A model generated the notes under the pieces. That model did not search any database and was not told the origin of the DNA. It saw nothing but the letters and a program-made list of their open reading frames with translations. Position numbers and translations under genes: made by a program. DNA of 64,000 nucleotides from JBBEAM01 sp040882845 (lineage in GTDB: Bacteria > Pseudomonadota > Alphaproteobacteria > Kiloniellales > DSM-21159). Below, piece by piece: positions 43,067 through 53,725 of the stretch; the first letter of the stretch is position 1, and every line of letters starts with the position of its first letter. The DNA is taken from positions 540,489-604,488 of the forward strand of contig JBBEAM010000009.1 in assembly GCA_040882845.1 (NCBI GenBank). The letters run 5' to 3'.

Positions 43067-43954
43067 ATGACCGCTCTCAGCGCCCTCCCTACGCCCCGCG
43101 CGAGCCGCGGCATCCTGCTGATGGTCGTGACCATTGTCTTCATGGTCTCCATGGACACCATCGCCAAGTACCTGACTCAAGAGTATCCCGTGCCCCAGGT
43201 GGTCTGGGGACGCTACGCCTTTCATATGCTGCTGCTGCTGATCTACCTGCGCGGCCGCGCCTTCACCGTGCTGCGCACCAAGGTGCTGAAGCTGCAGCTG
43301 CTGCGCTCGGCGATAATGATCGCCACCACGGCGGTGTTCTTCCTGGGCTTGAGCCAGGTGCCGCTGGCCAGTGCCAGCGCGATCCTGTTCATCGGCCCCT
43401 TGCTGGTCACCGCGCTGTCGATGCCGCTGCTCGGCGAGCATGTCGGACCCCGGCGGTGGGGCGGCGTCTGCGTCGGCTTCCTCGGCGCGCTGGTGATCCT
43501 GCGCCCGGGAACCGAGGTTTTCGAGCTCGCGGCCCTGCTGCCGCTGACCGCCGCCTTCGGCTACGCCTTCTACCAGATCATGACTCGCATGGTCGCGCGC
43601 ACCGCCGAGCCGCCGATGACCTCCCTGGTCTATACCGCGTTGCTCGGCGCCGTCTTCACCTCGCTCCTGGTGCCGTTCTTCTGGGTGCCGCCGAGCCTGG
43701 AGGCCTGGCTTCTGATGGGCCTGATGGGCGTGTTCGGCGGCATCGGCCACTTTACCCTGATCAAGGCTTTCGAGTCGGCGCCGGCGGCGGTGATCACCCC
43801 CTTCGGCTACACCTCGATCGTCTGGGCCACATTCTACGGCTTTTTCATCTTCGGCGAGCTGCCCGACATGATGACCCTGTTCGGTGCGGCGATCATCATC
43901 GGCAGCGGCCTGTATGTCTTCCACCGCGAACGCCAGGCGGAGCGGAGGACCTAA
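43067..43954 (+). CDS. EamA/DMT family transporter
   Basis: A 295-residue membrane protein with ten predicted helices in two EamA repeats. It begins RGILLMVVTIVFMVSMDTIAKYL and contains VVWGRYAFHMLLLL and ASAILFIGPLLVTALSMPLLGE, which match the first EamA repeat. The second repeat holds SAPAAVITPFGYTSIVWATFYGFFIFGE. Family members export amino acids, nucleotide sugars or other small metabolites. A strong terminator follows 10 bp downstream. Confidence 0.9.
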   Translation: MTALSALPTPRASRGILLMVVTIVFMVSMDTIAKYLTQEYPVPQVVWGRYAFHMLLLLIYLRGRAFTVLRTKVLKLQLLRSAIMIATTAVFFLGLSQVPLASASAILFIGPLLVTALSMPLLGEHVGPRRWGGVCVGFLGALVILRPGTEVFELAALLPLTAAFGYAFYQIMTRMVARTAEPPMTSLVYTALLGAVFTSLLVPFFWVPPSLEAWLLMGLMGVFGGIGHFTLIKAFESAPAAVITPFGYTSIVWATFYGFFIFGELPDMMTLFGAAIIIGSGLYVFHRERQAERRT

Positions 43955-43964
43955 GCGCAAAGAA

Positions 43965-43990
43965 AAAGGCGGGGCCGAAGCCCCGCCTTT
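43965..43990. terminator. Bidirectional terminator between the EamA transporter and groL
   Basis: An 11-bp perfect stem with a CGAA tetraloop (AAAGGCGGGGC, 43965-43975, with GCCCCGCCTTT, 43980-43990). A-rich and T-rich flanks on both sides make it usable for both convergent genes. Confidence 0.85.
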
Positions 43991-44024
43991 CCTTGATCGG
44001 CTAGAGTGGCGCGGATGACTTGGC

Positions 44025-45665
<1,641 letters not shown>

Positions 45666-45679
45666 AGTGAAAGCCCTCC

Positions 45680-45994
45680 TTAAGCAGCTTTCTTGGAACT
45701 CTTCTTGGTTTCAATGACGCCCATGATGTCGGACTCCTTCATGATCAGGAGCTCCACGCCATCGATGGTCACTTCGGTGCCCGACCACTTGCCGAACAGC
45801 ACGGTGTCGCCGGCCTTGACGTCGAGCGGCACCAGATTGCCCTGCTCATCGCGGGCGCCCGGTCCGACGGCGACAGCTTCGCCCTGCATCGGCTTTTCTT
45901 TGGCGGTGTCGGGGATGATGATGCCGCCAGCGGTCTTTTCGTCCGAATCGACGCGACGAACGACCACACGGTCGTGTAACGGACGGAACTTCAT
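45680..45994 (-). CDS. groES: Co-chaperonin GroES
   Basis: A 104-residue GroES. It starts MKFRPLHDRVVVRRVDSDEKTAGGIIIPD, with the mobile loop in EKTAGGIII, and ends with VELLIMKESDIMGVI followed by a lysine-rich tail. It caps the GroEL ring. First gene of the groESL operon, with a CIRCE operator 54 bp upstream of its start. Confidence 0.97.
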   Translation of the reverse strand: MKFRPLHDRVVVRRVDSDEKTAGGIIIPDTAKEKPMQGEAVAVGPGARDEQGNLVPLDVKAGDTVLFGKWSGTEVTIDGVELLIMKESDIMGVIETKKSSKKAA

Positions 45995-46047
45995 GGATAA
46001 GCCTCCTTATTCCGTTCGAATTGACGAAACCCTCTTGTCGAGAGGCG

Positions 46048-46074
46048 TTAGCACTCCCTTCCGGCGAGTGCTAA
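46048..46074 (-). promoter_or_regulatory. CIRCE element upstream of groESL
   Basis: A perfect HrcA operator, TTAGCACTC-N9-GAGTGCTAA, located 54 bp upstream of the groES start. HrcA bound here represses groESL and is released by heat shock. The hrcA gene itself is not in the window. Confidence 0.95.
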
Positions 46075-46161
46075 AGCGAAGGATATTTAGTCTTAGTTCG
46101 TTGGCTATACAAGCCTTTTTATGGCCTGGAAGGCACAGAATTCCGGGCTTTGCGGCCAGAA

Positions 46162-46767
46162 TCACTTGAGCCGCGCCAGCTCCGCCTCCAATTCGGCAAT
46201 CCGCGCATGCAGCTTACCGATGGCCGGGGCCAGGTCTTCCTCGGTAAAGCGGGGCAGGATATGGCTCTCGCAGTTGACGTCCCAGGCCGCCACCGAAATC
46301 AGGATCGCACGCTCGACGGCGCCGCCGGGCGGCGGATCGAACCTGGTTAAAAGCGCGGGGTCATCCTCGACCAGGCGCGCACGGCCCCAGATCTTCACCC
46401 GGCGCCGATTGGGGTAGTCCATCAGGAAAAGCTGGACCCAGTCGTTCTCGGCGAGATTGCCCAGGGTGATGTACTGCCGGTTGCCGCCGAAATCGGCGAA
46501 GCCCAGGGTGCGGTCGTCGATCTTCTTCAGAAAACCCTTGGGCCCGCCGCGGTGCTGCAGGTAGGGCTGGCCCTCGGCGTTTGCCGTGGCGAGGTAGAAG
46601 GAGTCCCGCTGGGCGAGAAACTCCGTCAGGTCGTTGGTGACCTTCGTCTCCCAGTCGCGGCGCTCCGCCATCTTGGCATAGAGGCCACGGGACCCGCGCT
46701 TCTCCTGCTCCGCCTTGACGGCGGCAGAGAAGGCGATATCGCTAGCGTAGGTCTTGTCTTCGGCCAT
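46162..46767 (-). CDS. Pyridoxamine 5'-phosphate oxidase family protein (FMN-binding)
   Basis: A 201-residue protein with the split-barrel flavin-binding fold. FYLATANAEGQPYLQHRGGPKGFLK and QYITLGNLAENDWVQLFLMDYPNRRRVKIWGRARLVEDD are the typical PNPOx-like strands. The C-terminal tail (residues 170-201) is a heptad-like helix (LAPAIGKLHARIAELEAELARL), probably for oligomerisation. Members of this subgroup are flavin reductases or general stress proteins; the true pyridoxine pathway enzyme is not implied. It lies upstream of groES on the same strand, with the CIRCE promoter between them. Confidence 0.85.
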   Translation of the reverse strand: MAEDKTYASDIAFSAAVKAEQEKRGSRGLYAKMAERRDWETKVTNDLTEFLAQRDSFYLATANAEGQPYLQHRGGPKGFLKKIDDRTLGFADFGGNRQYITLGNLAENDWVQLFLMDYPNRRRVKIWGRARLVEDDPALLTRFDPPPGGAVERAILISVAAWDVNCESHILPRFTEEDLAPAIGKLHARIAELEAELARLK

Positions 46768-46864
46768 GTCCTGCCTCCCAAGCGCGGAACCAAGCCGGGA
46801 TACTATCCTTCTTGCGGCGGCTGTCAGCCAGCCACCGGAGCGAAGCTTCTGTGCTCCGGGAAGC

Positions 46865-46898
46865 GGAAAGGGCCGCCCGCACCAGCGGCCGGCCTTTC
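46865..46898. terminator. Terminator-like stem after the aap operon
   Basis: An interrupted inverted repeat of GGAAAGG-GCCGC with GCGGC-CGGCCTTTCC around the loop CCGCACCA, 21 bp beyond the aapP stop on the minus strand. The pairing is 12 bp with a small bulge. There is no long U-tract, so it may be a weak terminator or a 3'-protecting hairpin. Confidence 0.5.
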
Positions 46899-46918
46899 CT
46901 CACGACCCCGGCAAAGAC

Positions 46919-47722
<804 letters not shown>

Positions 47723-47733
47723 CGAAACTGCTC

Positions 47734-48861
47734 CTAACGTTTATGTCCGGTATGCAGCTTGTTCTCCATGTAGATGGAGTAACGCGACATACCGAAACAG
47801 AAGATCCAAAAGATCGCGGCGACGAAAAGATAGCCGGTGTGGCTCGTCACCGGCGTGGACCAGTTGGAATCGGTGAAGTTGAGCTGAACGATGCCGAGCA
47901 GGTCGAACAGACCGATGATCAGCACCAGAGTGGTGTCCTTGAACAGGCCGATGAAGGTGTTAACGATACCCGGGATCACCATCTTCAGCGCCTGCGGCAG
48001 GACGATCAGCCCCATCATCTTCCAGTAATTCAAGCCCAGCGCCATGGCGCCTTCGTACTGGCCGCGCGGGATCGCCTGCAGGCCGCCGCGCACCACCTCC
48101 GCCATGTAGGCCGAGGCAAAGAGCGCGACGCCGATCACGGCGCGCAGCAGCTTATCGAAGCTGACGTCCTCCGGCAGGAACAGCGGCAGCAGGACGCTAG
48201 ACATGAACAGCACGGTGATCAGCGGCACGCCGCGCCAGAACTCGATGAAGGCGACGCAGAAGTAACGCACGATCGGCATCTGCGAGCGCCGTCCAAGCGC
48301 CAGAACGATACCGATCGGCAGCGACGCCACGATACCGGAGATCGCCACGACCAGGGTCACCAGCAGGCCGCCCCAGAGCGCGGTTTCCACATAGGGCATA
48401 CCGAAGACGCCGCCGACCAGCAGGTAAAAGGTCATGACGGTGTAGGGCACCAGCATGAACAGGCCGATCCACTTCTTGTAGGGAACGCCCGGAATCACCA
48501 GCGCCGCCAAGCCGGCGAGCCCGACGAAGTAGGCGATGTCGACCCGATACCGCTCCTCGAGAGGATAGCGGCCATAGATGATCTGCCCGAACTTCGCCTC
48601 GATGAAGGGCCAGCAGGCCCCGACTTCGGGGCCTAGGCAGGCCTCGCGGCTGTCGCCTTCCCAGACCGCGCTGAAGATCGTGAAGTCGAGTAAACCCGGC
48701 AACACCAGATAGATGATGTAGAGGCCGATGAAGGTGAGCAGCGTGTTCCACCAGCTGGAAAAGAGGTTGGCTCGCATCCAGCCGATGAAGCCGACCGTGC
48801 TGGCCGGCGGCGGCATGTCGGGCGTGAGCTCCGTCTTGACGTAGGCTTGGCTGCTATCCAT
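47734..48861 (-). CDS. aapM: General L-amino-acid ABC transporter permease AapM
   Basis: A 375-residue permease with an extended N-terminal membrane region of about 160 residues, a hallmark of AapM compared with the shorter HisM type. The EAA loop is GGLQAIPRGQYEGAMALGLNYWKMMGLIVLPQALK. It starts 3 bp after aapQ and forms the heterodimeric channel with it. Confidence 0.93.
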   Translation of the reverse strand: MDSSQAYVKTELTPDMPPPASTVGFIGWMRANLFSSWWNTLLTFIGLYIIYLVLPGLLDFTIFSAVWEGDSREACLGPEVGACWPFIEAKFGQIIYGRYPLEERYRVDIAYFVGLAGLAALVIPGVPYKKWIGLFMLVPYTVMTFYLLVGGVFGMPYVETALWGGLLVTLVVAISGIVASLPIGIVLALGRRSQMPIVRYFCVAFIEFWRGVPLITVLFMSSVLLPLFLPEDVSFDKLLRAVIGVALFASAYMAEVVRGGLQAIPRGQYEGAMALGLNYWKMMGLIVLPQALKMVIPGIVNTFIGLFKDTTLVLIIGLFDLLGIVQLNFTDSNWSTPVTSHTGYLFVAAIFWIFCFGMSRYSIYMENKLHTGHKR

Positions 48862-48864
48862 GGC

Positions 48865-50052
48865 TCAACGCTCCACCAACGCTTTGCGGGCGTTGTACCA
48901 GTTCATGAAGATCGAGGTCAGGATGCTCAGGGTCAGATAGACAGCCATGGTCATCAGCAGCACCTCGACCGCCTGGCCGGTCTGGTTGAGCACCGTGCCA
49001 GCGAAGATCGAGACCAGATCCGGATAGGCGATCGCGACCGCCAGCGAGGAGTTCTTGGTAAGGTTCAGGTACTGACTGGTCAGCGGCGGAATGATCACCC
49101 GCAGCGCCTGGGGGATGATGATCAGCCGCAGGGTATAGTTCGGACGGAAGCCGAGCGAATAAGCGGCCTCCGTCTGGCCGTGGCTGACCGCCAGGATACC
49201 GGCGCGCACGATCTCCGCGATGAAGGCGGCGGTATAGATCGACAGCGCGAACAGCAGGGCGATGAACTCGGGAATGATGTGCAGCCCGCCGACGAAGCTG
49301 AAGCCCTTGAGTTCGGCATACTCCCAGCTGATCGGCGCGCCCATTACCAGGAAGGAGATCAGCGGCAGGCCAAGGATCAGGCCAAGCGCCGTGAGGAAAA
49401 CCGGAAACTGCTGGCCGGTCGCCATCTGCCGTTTCCTGGCCCACTTGCGAACGAAATAGGCAGCGACGATGCCGATCAACAGGGCGATGACCACGACGTT
49501 ACTGCCCTCGGCGAAGAGCGCGCGCGGCATGATCAGGCCGCGGTTGTTGAGGAAGAAGGACTCCATGATGACGAGGCTGTCGCGCGGCCCCGGCACCGAA
49601 CGCAGCACCGCGAAATACCAAAAGAAAATCTGCAGCAGCAGTGGGATGTTGCGCATGGTCTCGACGAAGACCATCGCCATCTTGCGGATCACCCAGTTGG
49701 GCGCGAGACGGGCGATGCCGACAATGAAACCGAGGATCGTCGCCAGTACGATGCCGATGAAGGCGACGAGGATGGTATTGAACAGGCCGACCAGGAAGGC
49801 CTGGCCATAGCTTGAGGTCTCGGAATAGGGAATCAGCGTGGTGATGATGCCGAAGCCGGCCGTCGTGTCCAGAAAGCCGAAGCCGGAGGCGATGTTCTGT
49901 CTCTGGAGATTGGTGACGGTGTTGTCGATCAGCGCCCAGAACAGCCAGACGACGACCGCAACCAAGAGCAGTTGAAAGAACAGCGCGCGGTAGCGCGGAT
50001 CGTTCCAGAGCGCGACCTTCGCAGAGGAAGAGTCTTGGGTCGTATCCGCCAT
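48865..50052 (-). CDS. aapQ: General L-amino-acid ABC transporter permease AapQ
   Basis: A 395-residue permease with the long central insertion typical of AapQ, about eight membrane helices, and the EAA loop AGILAVSHGQTEAAYSLGFRPNYTLRLIIIPQALR near the C-terminus. It pairs with AapM. The gene lies 165 bp downstream of aapJ, and a strong hairpin sits in the gap. Confidence 0.93.
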   Translation of the reverse strand: MADTTQDSSSAKVALWNDPRYRALFFQLLLVAVVVWLFWALIDNTVTNLQRQNIASGFGFLDTTAGFGIITTLIPYSETSSYGQAFLVGLFNTILVAFIGIVLATILGFIVGIARLAPNWVIRKMAMVFVETMRNIPLLLQIFFWYFAVLRSVPGPRDSLVIMESFFLNNRGLIMPRALFAEGSNVVVIALLIGIVAAYFVRKWARKRQMATGQQFPVFLTALGLILGLPLISFLVMGAPISWEYAELKGFSFVGGLHIIPEFIALLFALSIYTAAFIAEIVRAGILAVSHGQTEAAYSLGFRPNYTLRLIIIPQALRVIIPPLTSQYLNLTKNSSLAVAIAYPDLVSIFAGTVLNQTGQAVEVLLMTMAVYLTLSILTSIFMNWYNARKALVER

Positions 50053-50150
50053 CGGGCCCCCGTTTTCGCTTCCCAGACGTTTCGTCTTTTCACGCCGATT
50101 ATCTTCCGGCCCCTGTTAGACCGACGCGGCGGGATTTCTTTTAGGAAGCC

Positions 50151-50185
50151 CCGCGCGGGCTCCGGTTTATCCGGAACCCGCGCGG
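50151..50185 (-). promoter_or_regulatory. Large hairpin between aapJ and aapQ
   Basis: A 15-bp stem with one mismatch and a 5-base loop (CCGCGCGGGCTCCGG, 50151-50165, with CCGGAACCCGCGCGG, 50171-50185). It lies 32 bp after the aapJ stop on the transcript. There is no U-tract, so it is more likely an mRNA-stabilising or attenuating structure that raises aapJ relative to the permeases, as binding proteins are needed in excess. Confidence 0.65.
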
Positions 50186-50217
50186 AACCTTAACGGCTAT
50201 CGTCTGCCGGTCGCTGT

Positions 50218-51246
50218 TTAGCGGATCGGCATCGCATACTGCAGACCGCCGTCGGTCCACAGGGCGTTCTGGCCACGCTCGATACCGAGCGGGGTGTTGA
50301 CGCCGACGTTGCGCTCGAAGATCTCGGCGTAGTTGCCAACCTGAGCGATGATGTGCGCCGCCCAGTCTGGGCTGAGGCCGATGCTCGGGCCGAACTCGCC
50401 TTCCTTGCCAAGCAGGCGAAGAATGGCCGGGTTGTCGCTCGTCATCATTTCCTCAGCGTTCTCCGAGCTGATGCCGAGTTCCTCGGCCTCCAGCGTGGCG
50501 TAGTGAGTCCACTTGACGATGTTGAACCACTGATCGTCGCCCTGGCGGACAACCGGGCCCAGCGGCTCCTTGGAGATCACCTCGGGCAGAACCTTGTGCT
50601 CGTCAGGATTGGCGAGCTTCAGACGCTGCGCATAGAGACCCGACTGGTCGGTGGTGTAGACGTCGCAGCGGCCGGCGTCATAGGCCTGGACGACCTCGTC
50701 GGCCTTCTCGAAGGCGACTACAGTGTAGTCCAGGTTGTTGGCCCGGAAGTAGTCGGCAAGGTTCAGCTCGGTGGTCGTGCCGGTGTTGGTGCAGACCGCG
50801 GCGCCGGACAGCTCGAGCGCGGAGTTCACGCCAAGCTCCTTGCGGACCATGAAGCCCTGGCCGTCGTAGTAGTTGACGCCGGCGAAGTTCAGACCGAGCG
50901 AAGTGTCGCGGGTCATCGTCCAGGTGGTGTTGCGCGAGAGCACATCGACTTCGCCCGATTGCAGAGCGGTGAAACGCTCCTTGGCGGACAGCGGCGTGTA
51001 CTTCACGGCCTCGGAATCGCCGAACACGGCTGCCGCGATGGCGCGGCAGAGATCGACGTCGATACCGGTCCAGTTGCCGGCGTCATCGGGATTGGAGAAG
51101 CCCGGCAGGCCCTGGCTCACGCCGCACTGGACGAAGCCTTTTTCCTTAACCTGGGCGAGCGTTTCGCCGTCCTGGGCGAGTGCGGGCGTCGCAGCAGCAA
51201 CACCGATCACAGCGCCGAAAACGACAGAAAGCATCTTGTGTTTCAT
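50218..51246 (-). CDS. aapJ: General L-amino-acid ABC transporter binding protein AapJ
   Basis: A 342-residue periplasmic binding protein from the ATG at 51246, with a signal peptide (MLSVVFGAVIGVAAATPALAQ). The class signature is FVQCGVSQGLPGFSNPDDAGNWTGIDVDLCRAIAAAVFGD. SGEVDVLSRNTTWTMTRD and EVISKEPLGPVVRQGDDQW are the ligand-contact regions. It captures a broad range of L-amino acids and delivers them to AapQM. The longer frame upstream (to 51387) is not needed and lacks a ribosome site. It is the first gene of the operon. Confidence 0.95.
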   Translation of the reverse strand: MKHKMLSVVFGAVIGVAAATPALAQDGETLAQVKEKGFVQCGVSQGLPGFSNPDDAGNWTGIDVDLCRAIAAAVFGDSEAVKYTPLSAKERFTALQSGEVDVLSRNTTWTMTRDTSLGLNFAGVNYYDGQGFMVRKELGVNSALELSGAAVCTNTGTTTELNLADYFRANNLDYTVVAFEKADEVVQAYDAGRCDVYTTDQSGLYAQRLKLANPDEHKVLPEVISKEPLGPVVRQGDDQWFNIVKWTHYATLEAEELGISSENAEEMMTSDNPAILRLLGKEGEFGPSIGLSPDWAAHIIAQVGNYAEIFERNVGVNTPLGIERGQNALWTDGGLQYAMPIR

Positions 51247-51678
51247 TTTGTAGCCTTCCCTGTGGGTCACTTGAATTATGCAGTTCGAGGGGGTGCCTGA
51301 TAGGCTTGTAAGGAAACTCGTTGCACCCCCGGCCCTCCCCTTAGCACTGGCATATTTTCTGATCCACCGGAAAACGACCGGGGTCATGCCTTGGCAACGG
51401 GCGGCAGATGCATGAGAGAGAATTCTTGCGTCGGGGTCAAGTGCAAGCGAATTCGCGGTCTTAGCGCAACTCCTGCGGCAAGCCCGCGCCGGCGGGCCTC
51501 CGGCCAGGCAAACCTAGGCAGCACGCCGGAGAATCGGCCCGCAGCGCAACATTCGCCCTGGCTCAATCCGCCGCGCGCAGCCTGCAGGCCCAGGCGGACG
51601 AGGTGGCGCGGGAGAGCTTGACGGGCGGACAAAAGGCTTCTAACGCGATGGGGAACCTGCGCCAGCGAAAGCCGCTTC
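51247..51678. other. Intergenic gap between divergent aapJ and flavin oxidoreductase genes
   Basis: About 430 bp. It should hold the aapJ promoter (minus strand) and that of the oxidoreductase (plus strand). The segment 51255-51285 and the AT-rich 51345-51365 (catattttctgat) are the likeliest promoter areas, but no hexamer pair was convincing. Reading frames in this gap, including one over 51384-51686 on the minus strand, have no recognisable product or ribosome site. Confidence 0.4.
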
Positions 51679-53721
51679 ATGGCCACCAGCGACCCGCTCC
51701 TCCAGCCCTACCGGCTGAAGCATCTCACGCTCCGGAACCGGATCATGAGCACCAGCCATGAGCCGGCCTATTCCGAAGAGGGGCTGCCGAAGGCGCGCTA
51801 TCGCCTCTACCACGAGGAGAAGGCCAAGGGCGGCATCGCGCTGACCATGATCGGCGGCTCCTCGATCGTCTCTCCCGATTCGCCGCCGGCCTTCGGCAAC
51901 CTGCACCTCTGGGACGACGCCGTGGTGCCCTGGCTCCAGGAACTCGCGCAAGGCGTCCACGCCCAGGGGGCGGCGGTGATGTGCCAGATTACCCATCTGG
52001 GACGGCGCACCGGCTGGAACACCGGCGACTGGCTGCCGGTGATCGCGCCCTCGCCGCTGCGCGAACCGGCGCATCGCGCCTTCCCCAAGGAGATGGAGGA
52101 GCACGACATCCGCCGGGTGATCGCCGACTACGCGGCCGCCGCCCGGCGCTGCGTCGAAGGCAGGCTCGACGGCATCGAGCTCGAATCCTACGGTCATCTG
52201 CTGGACGCCTTCTGGTCTCCGGCGACCAACCGCCGCAGCGACGCCTACGGCGGTAGCCTGGACAATCGGGTGCGCTTTTCCCTCGAGGTGCTGGAAGCGA
52301 TTCGGACCGAGATCGGCGGCGAGCCGGTGCTCGGCATCCGCATGGTCTTCGACGAGGCGATGCAAGGCGGCCTCGGCCGCGCCGAGGGCCTGCGCATCGC
52401 CGAGAAGCTGGTCGCCAGCGGCACGCTCGATTTCCTCAACGTGATACAGGGCCACATCGACACCGACGCGGGGCTGTCCCAGGTCATCCCCGGAATGGGC
52501 ACGCCGGCGGCCCCCTACCTGGAGCTCTGCGGAGAAGTCAGGCGCGCCTTTGGCCTGCCGGTGCTGCACGCCGCCCGAATCAACGACGTCGCCACCGCCC
52601 GCCATGCCGTGGCCGAGGGTCTGCTCGACATCGTCGGCATGACCCGCGCCCACCTCGCCGATCCGCATATTGCCGCCAAGATCGCCCGCGGCGAGGAGGC
52701 GCGCATCCGCCCCTGCGTCGGCGTCGGCTACTGCATCGACCGGATCTACGAGGGAGGCGAGGCGCTCTGCATCCACAACCCGGCGACCGGCCGCGAGGCG
52801 GAGATGCCGCACCGCATCGCGCCCGCCGAGGGGCCCGCGAAGAAGGTGGTGGTGGTCGGCACCGGCCCGGCCGGACTGGAGGCGGCGCGAGTCTGCGCCG
52901 CGCGCGGCCACGAGGTCGTGCTGTTCGAAGCCGCCAGCGAACACGGCGGCCAGCTGCGCCTCGCTGCAGGCCTGAAGCGGCGGCGCGAGATTATCGGCAT
53001 CGCCGACTGGCTGCTCGCAGAAGCCGAGCGTCACGGCGCCCAGCTGCGTTTCAACGTCTACGCCGAAGCCGAGGAGGTGCTGGGCCAGCGCCCGGATATC
53101 GTCGTGATCGCCACCGGCGGCCTGCCCAATACCGGCTTCCTGGAGGAGGGCGAGGAGCTCGCCACCACGAGCTGGGATCTGCTGAGCGGCGGCGTCCCGG
53201 CAGCGCAGTCCGTGCTGGTGTTCGACGACAACGGCGCCCACCCCGGGCTTACGGCCGCCGAGTTCCTGGCCGACGCCGGTGCCAAGGTCGACTACGTGAC
53301 GCCGGAACGGGTCGTCGGGCCAGAAATCGGCGGCACCAACTATCCCGGCTATTTCAAGGCTTTCGACGAAGGCGGCGTGCGGGTGACTCTGAACCGCCGG
53401 CTCAAGAGCCTGCGCCGCGAGGGCAATCGCCTCGCCGCCCAACTGATCAGCGACTACAGCGACCAAATCGAGGAGCGCCTCGTCGATCAGGTGGTGGTCG
53501 AGCACGGCACCCTGCCCCTCGACGCGCTCTACTTCGCCCTCAAGCCGGGCTCCAGCAATCTCGGCGAGACCGAGATCGGCGCACTGCTCCAGGGACGGCC
53601 GCAGAGCCTGCAGGCCAATCCCGAAGGCCGCTATCAGCTTTTCCGTGTCGGCGACGCCGTCGCTAGCCGTAACATCCATGCTGCGATCTACGACTCCCTG
53701 CGGCTCTGCAAGGACTTCTGA
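51679..53721 (+). CDS. NADH:flavin oxidoreductase, N-methylproline-demethylase/trimethylamine-dehydrogenase-like
   Basis: A 680-residue enzyme in three parts. The FMN TIM barrel (about 1-335) has RNRIMSTSHEPAYSEEG and WSPATNRRSDAYGGSLDNR. An iron-sulfur region at 346-364 follows, then an FAD/NAD-binding domain (about 385-660) with VVVVGTGPAGLEAARVCAARGHEV. In trimethylamine dehydrogenase the cluster motif is C-x2-C-x2-C-x11-C. Here it reads C346, V349, C352, C364, so one ligand is missing. Relatives demethylate N-methyl amino acids such as N-methylproline in stachydrine breakdown. The aminotransferase gene follows after 4 bp, so the two work together. Confidence 0.85.
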   Translation: MATSDPLLQPYRLKHLTLRNRIMSTSHEPAYSEEGLPKARYRLYHEEKAKGGIALTMIGGSSIVSPDSPPAFGNLHLWDDAVVPWLQELAQGVHAQGAAVMCQITHLGRRTGWNTGDWLPVIAPSPLREPAHRAFPKEMEEHDIRRVIADYAAAARRCVEGRLDGIELESYGHLLDAFWSPATNRRSDAYGGSLDNRVRFSLEVLEAIRTEIGGEPVLGIRMVFDEAMQGGLGRAEGLRIAEKLVASGTLDFLNVIQGHIDTDAGLSQVIPGMGTPAAPYLELCGEVRRAFGLPVLHAARINDVATARHAVAEGLLDIVGMTRAHLADPHIAAKIARGEEARIRPCVGVGYCIDRIYEGGEALCIHNPATGREAEMPHRIAPAEGPAKKVVVVGTGPAGLEAARVCAARGHEVVLFEAASEHGGQLRLAAGLKRRREIIGIADWLLAEAERHGAQLRFNVYAEAEEVLGQRPDIVVIATGGLPNTGFLEEGEELATTSWDLLSGGVPAAQSVLVFDDNGAHPGLTAAEFLADAGAKVDYVTPERVVGPEIGGTNYPGYFKAFDEGGVRVTLNRRLKSLRREGNRLAAQLISDYSDQIEERLVDQVVVEHGTLPLDALYFALKPGSSNLGETEIGALLQGRPQSLQANPEGRYQLFRVGDAVASRNIHAAIYDSLRLCKDF

Positions 53722-53725
53722 GGCC

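Noticed and set aside
51384..51686. A 100-codon minus-strand frame between aapJ and the flavin oxidoreductase
   Set aside because: It overlaps the oxidoreductase start, lacks a ribosome site and recognisable features, and matches what random high-GC sequence gives.
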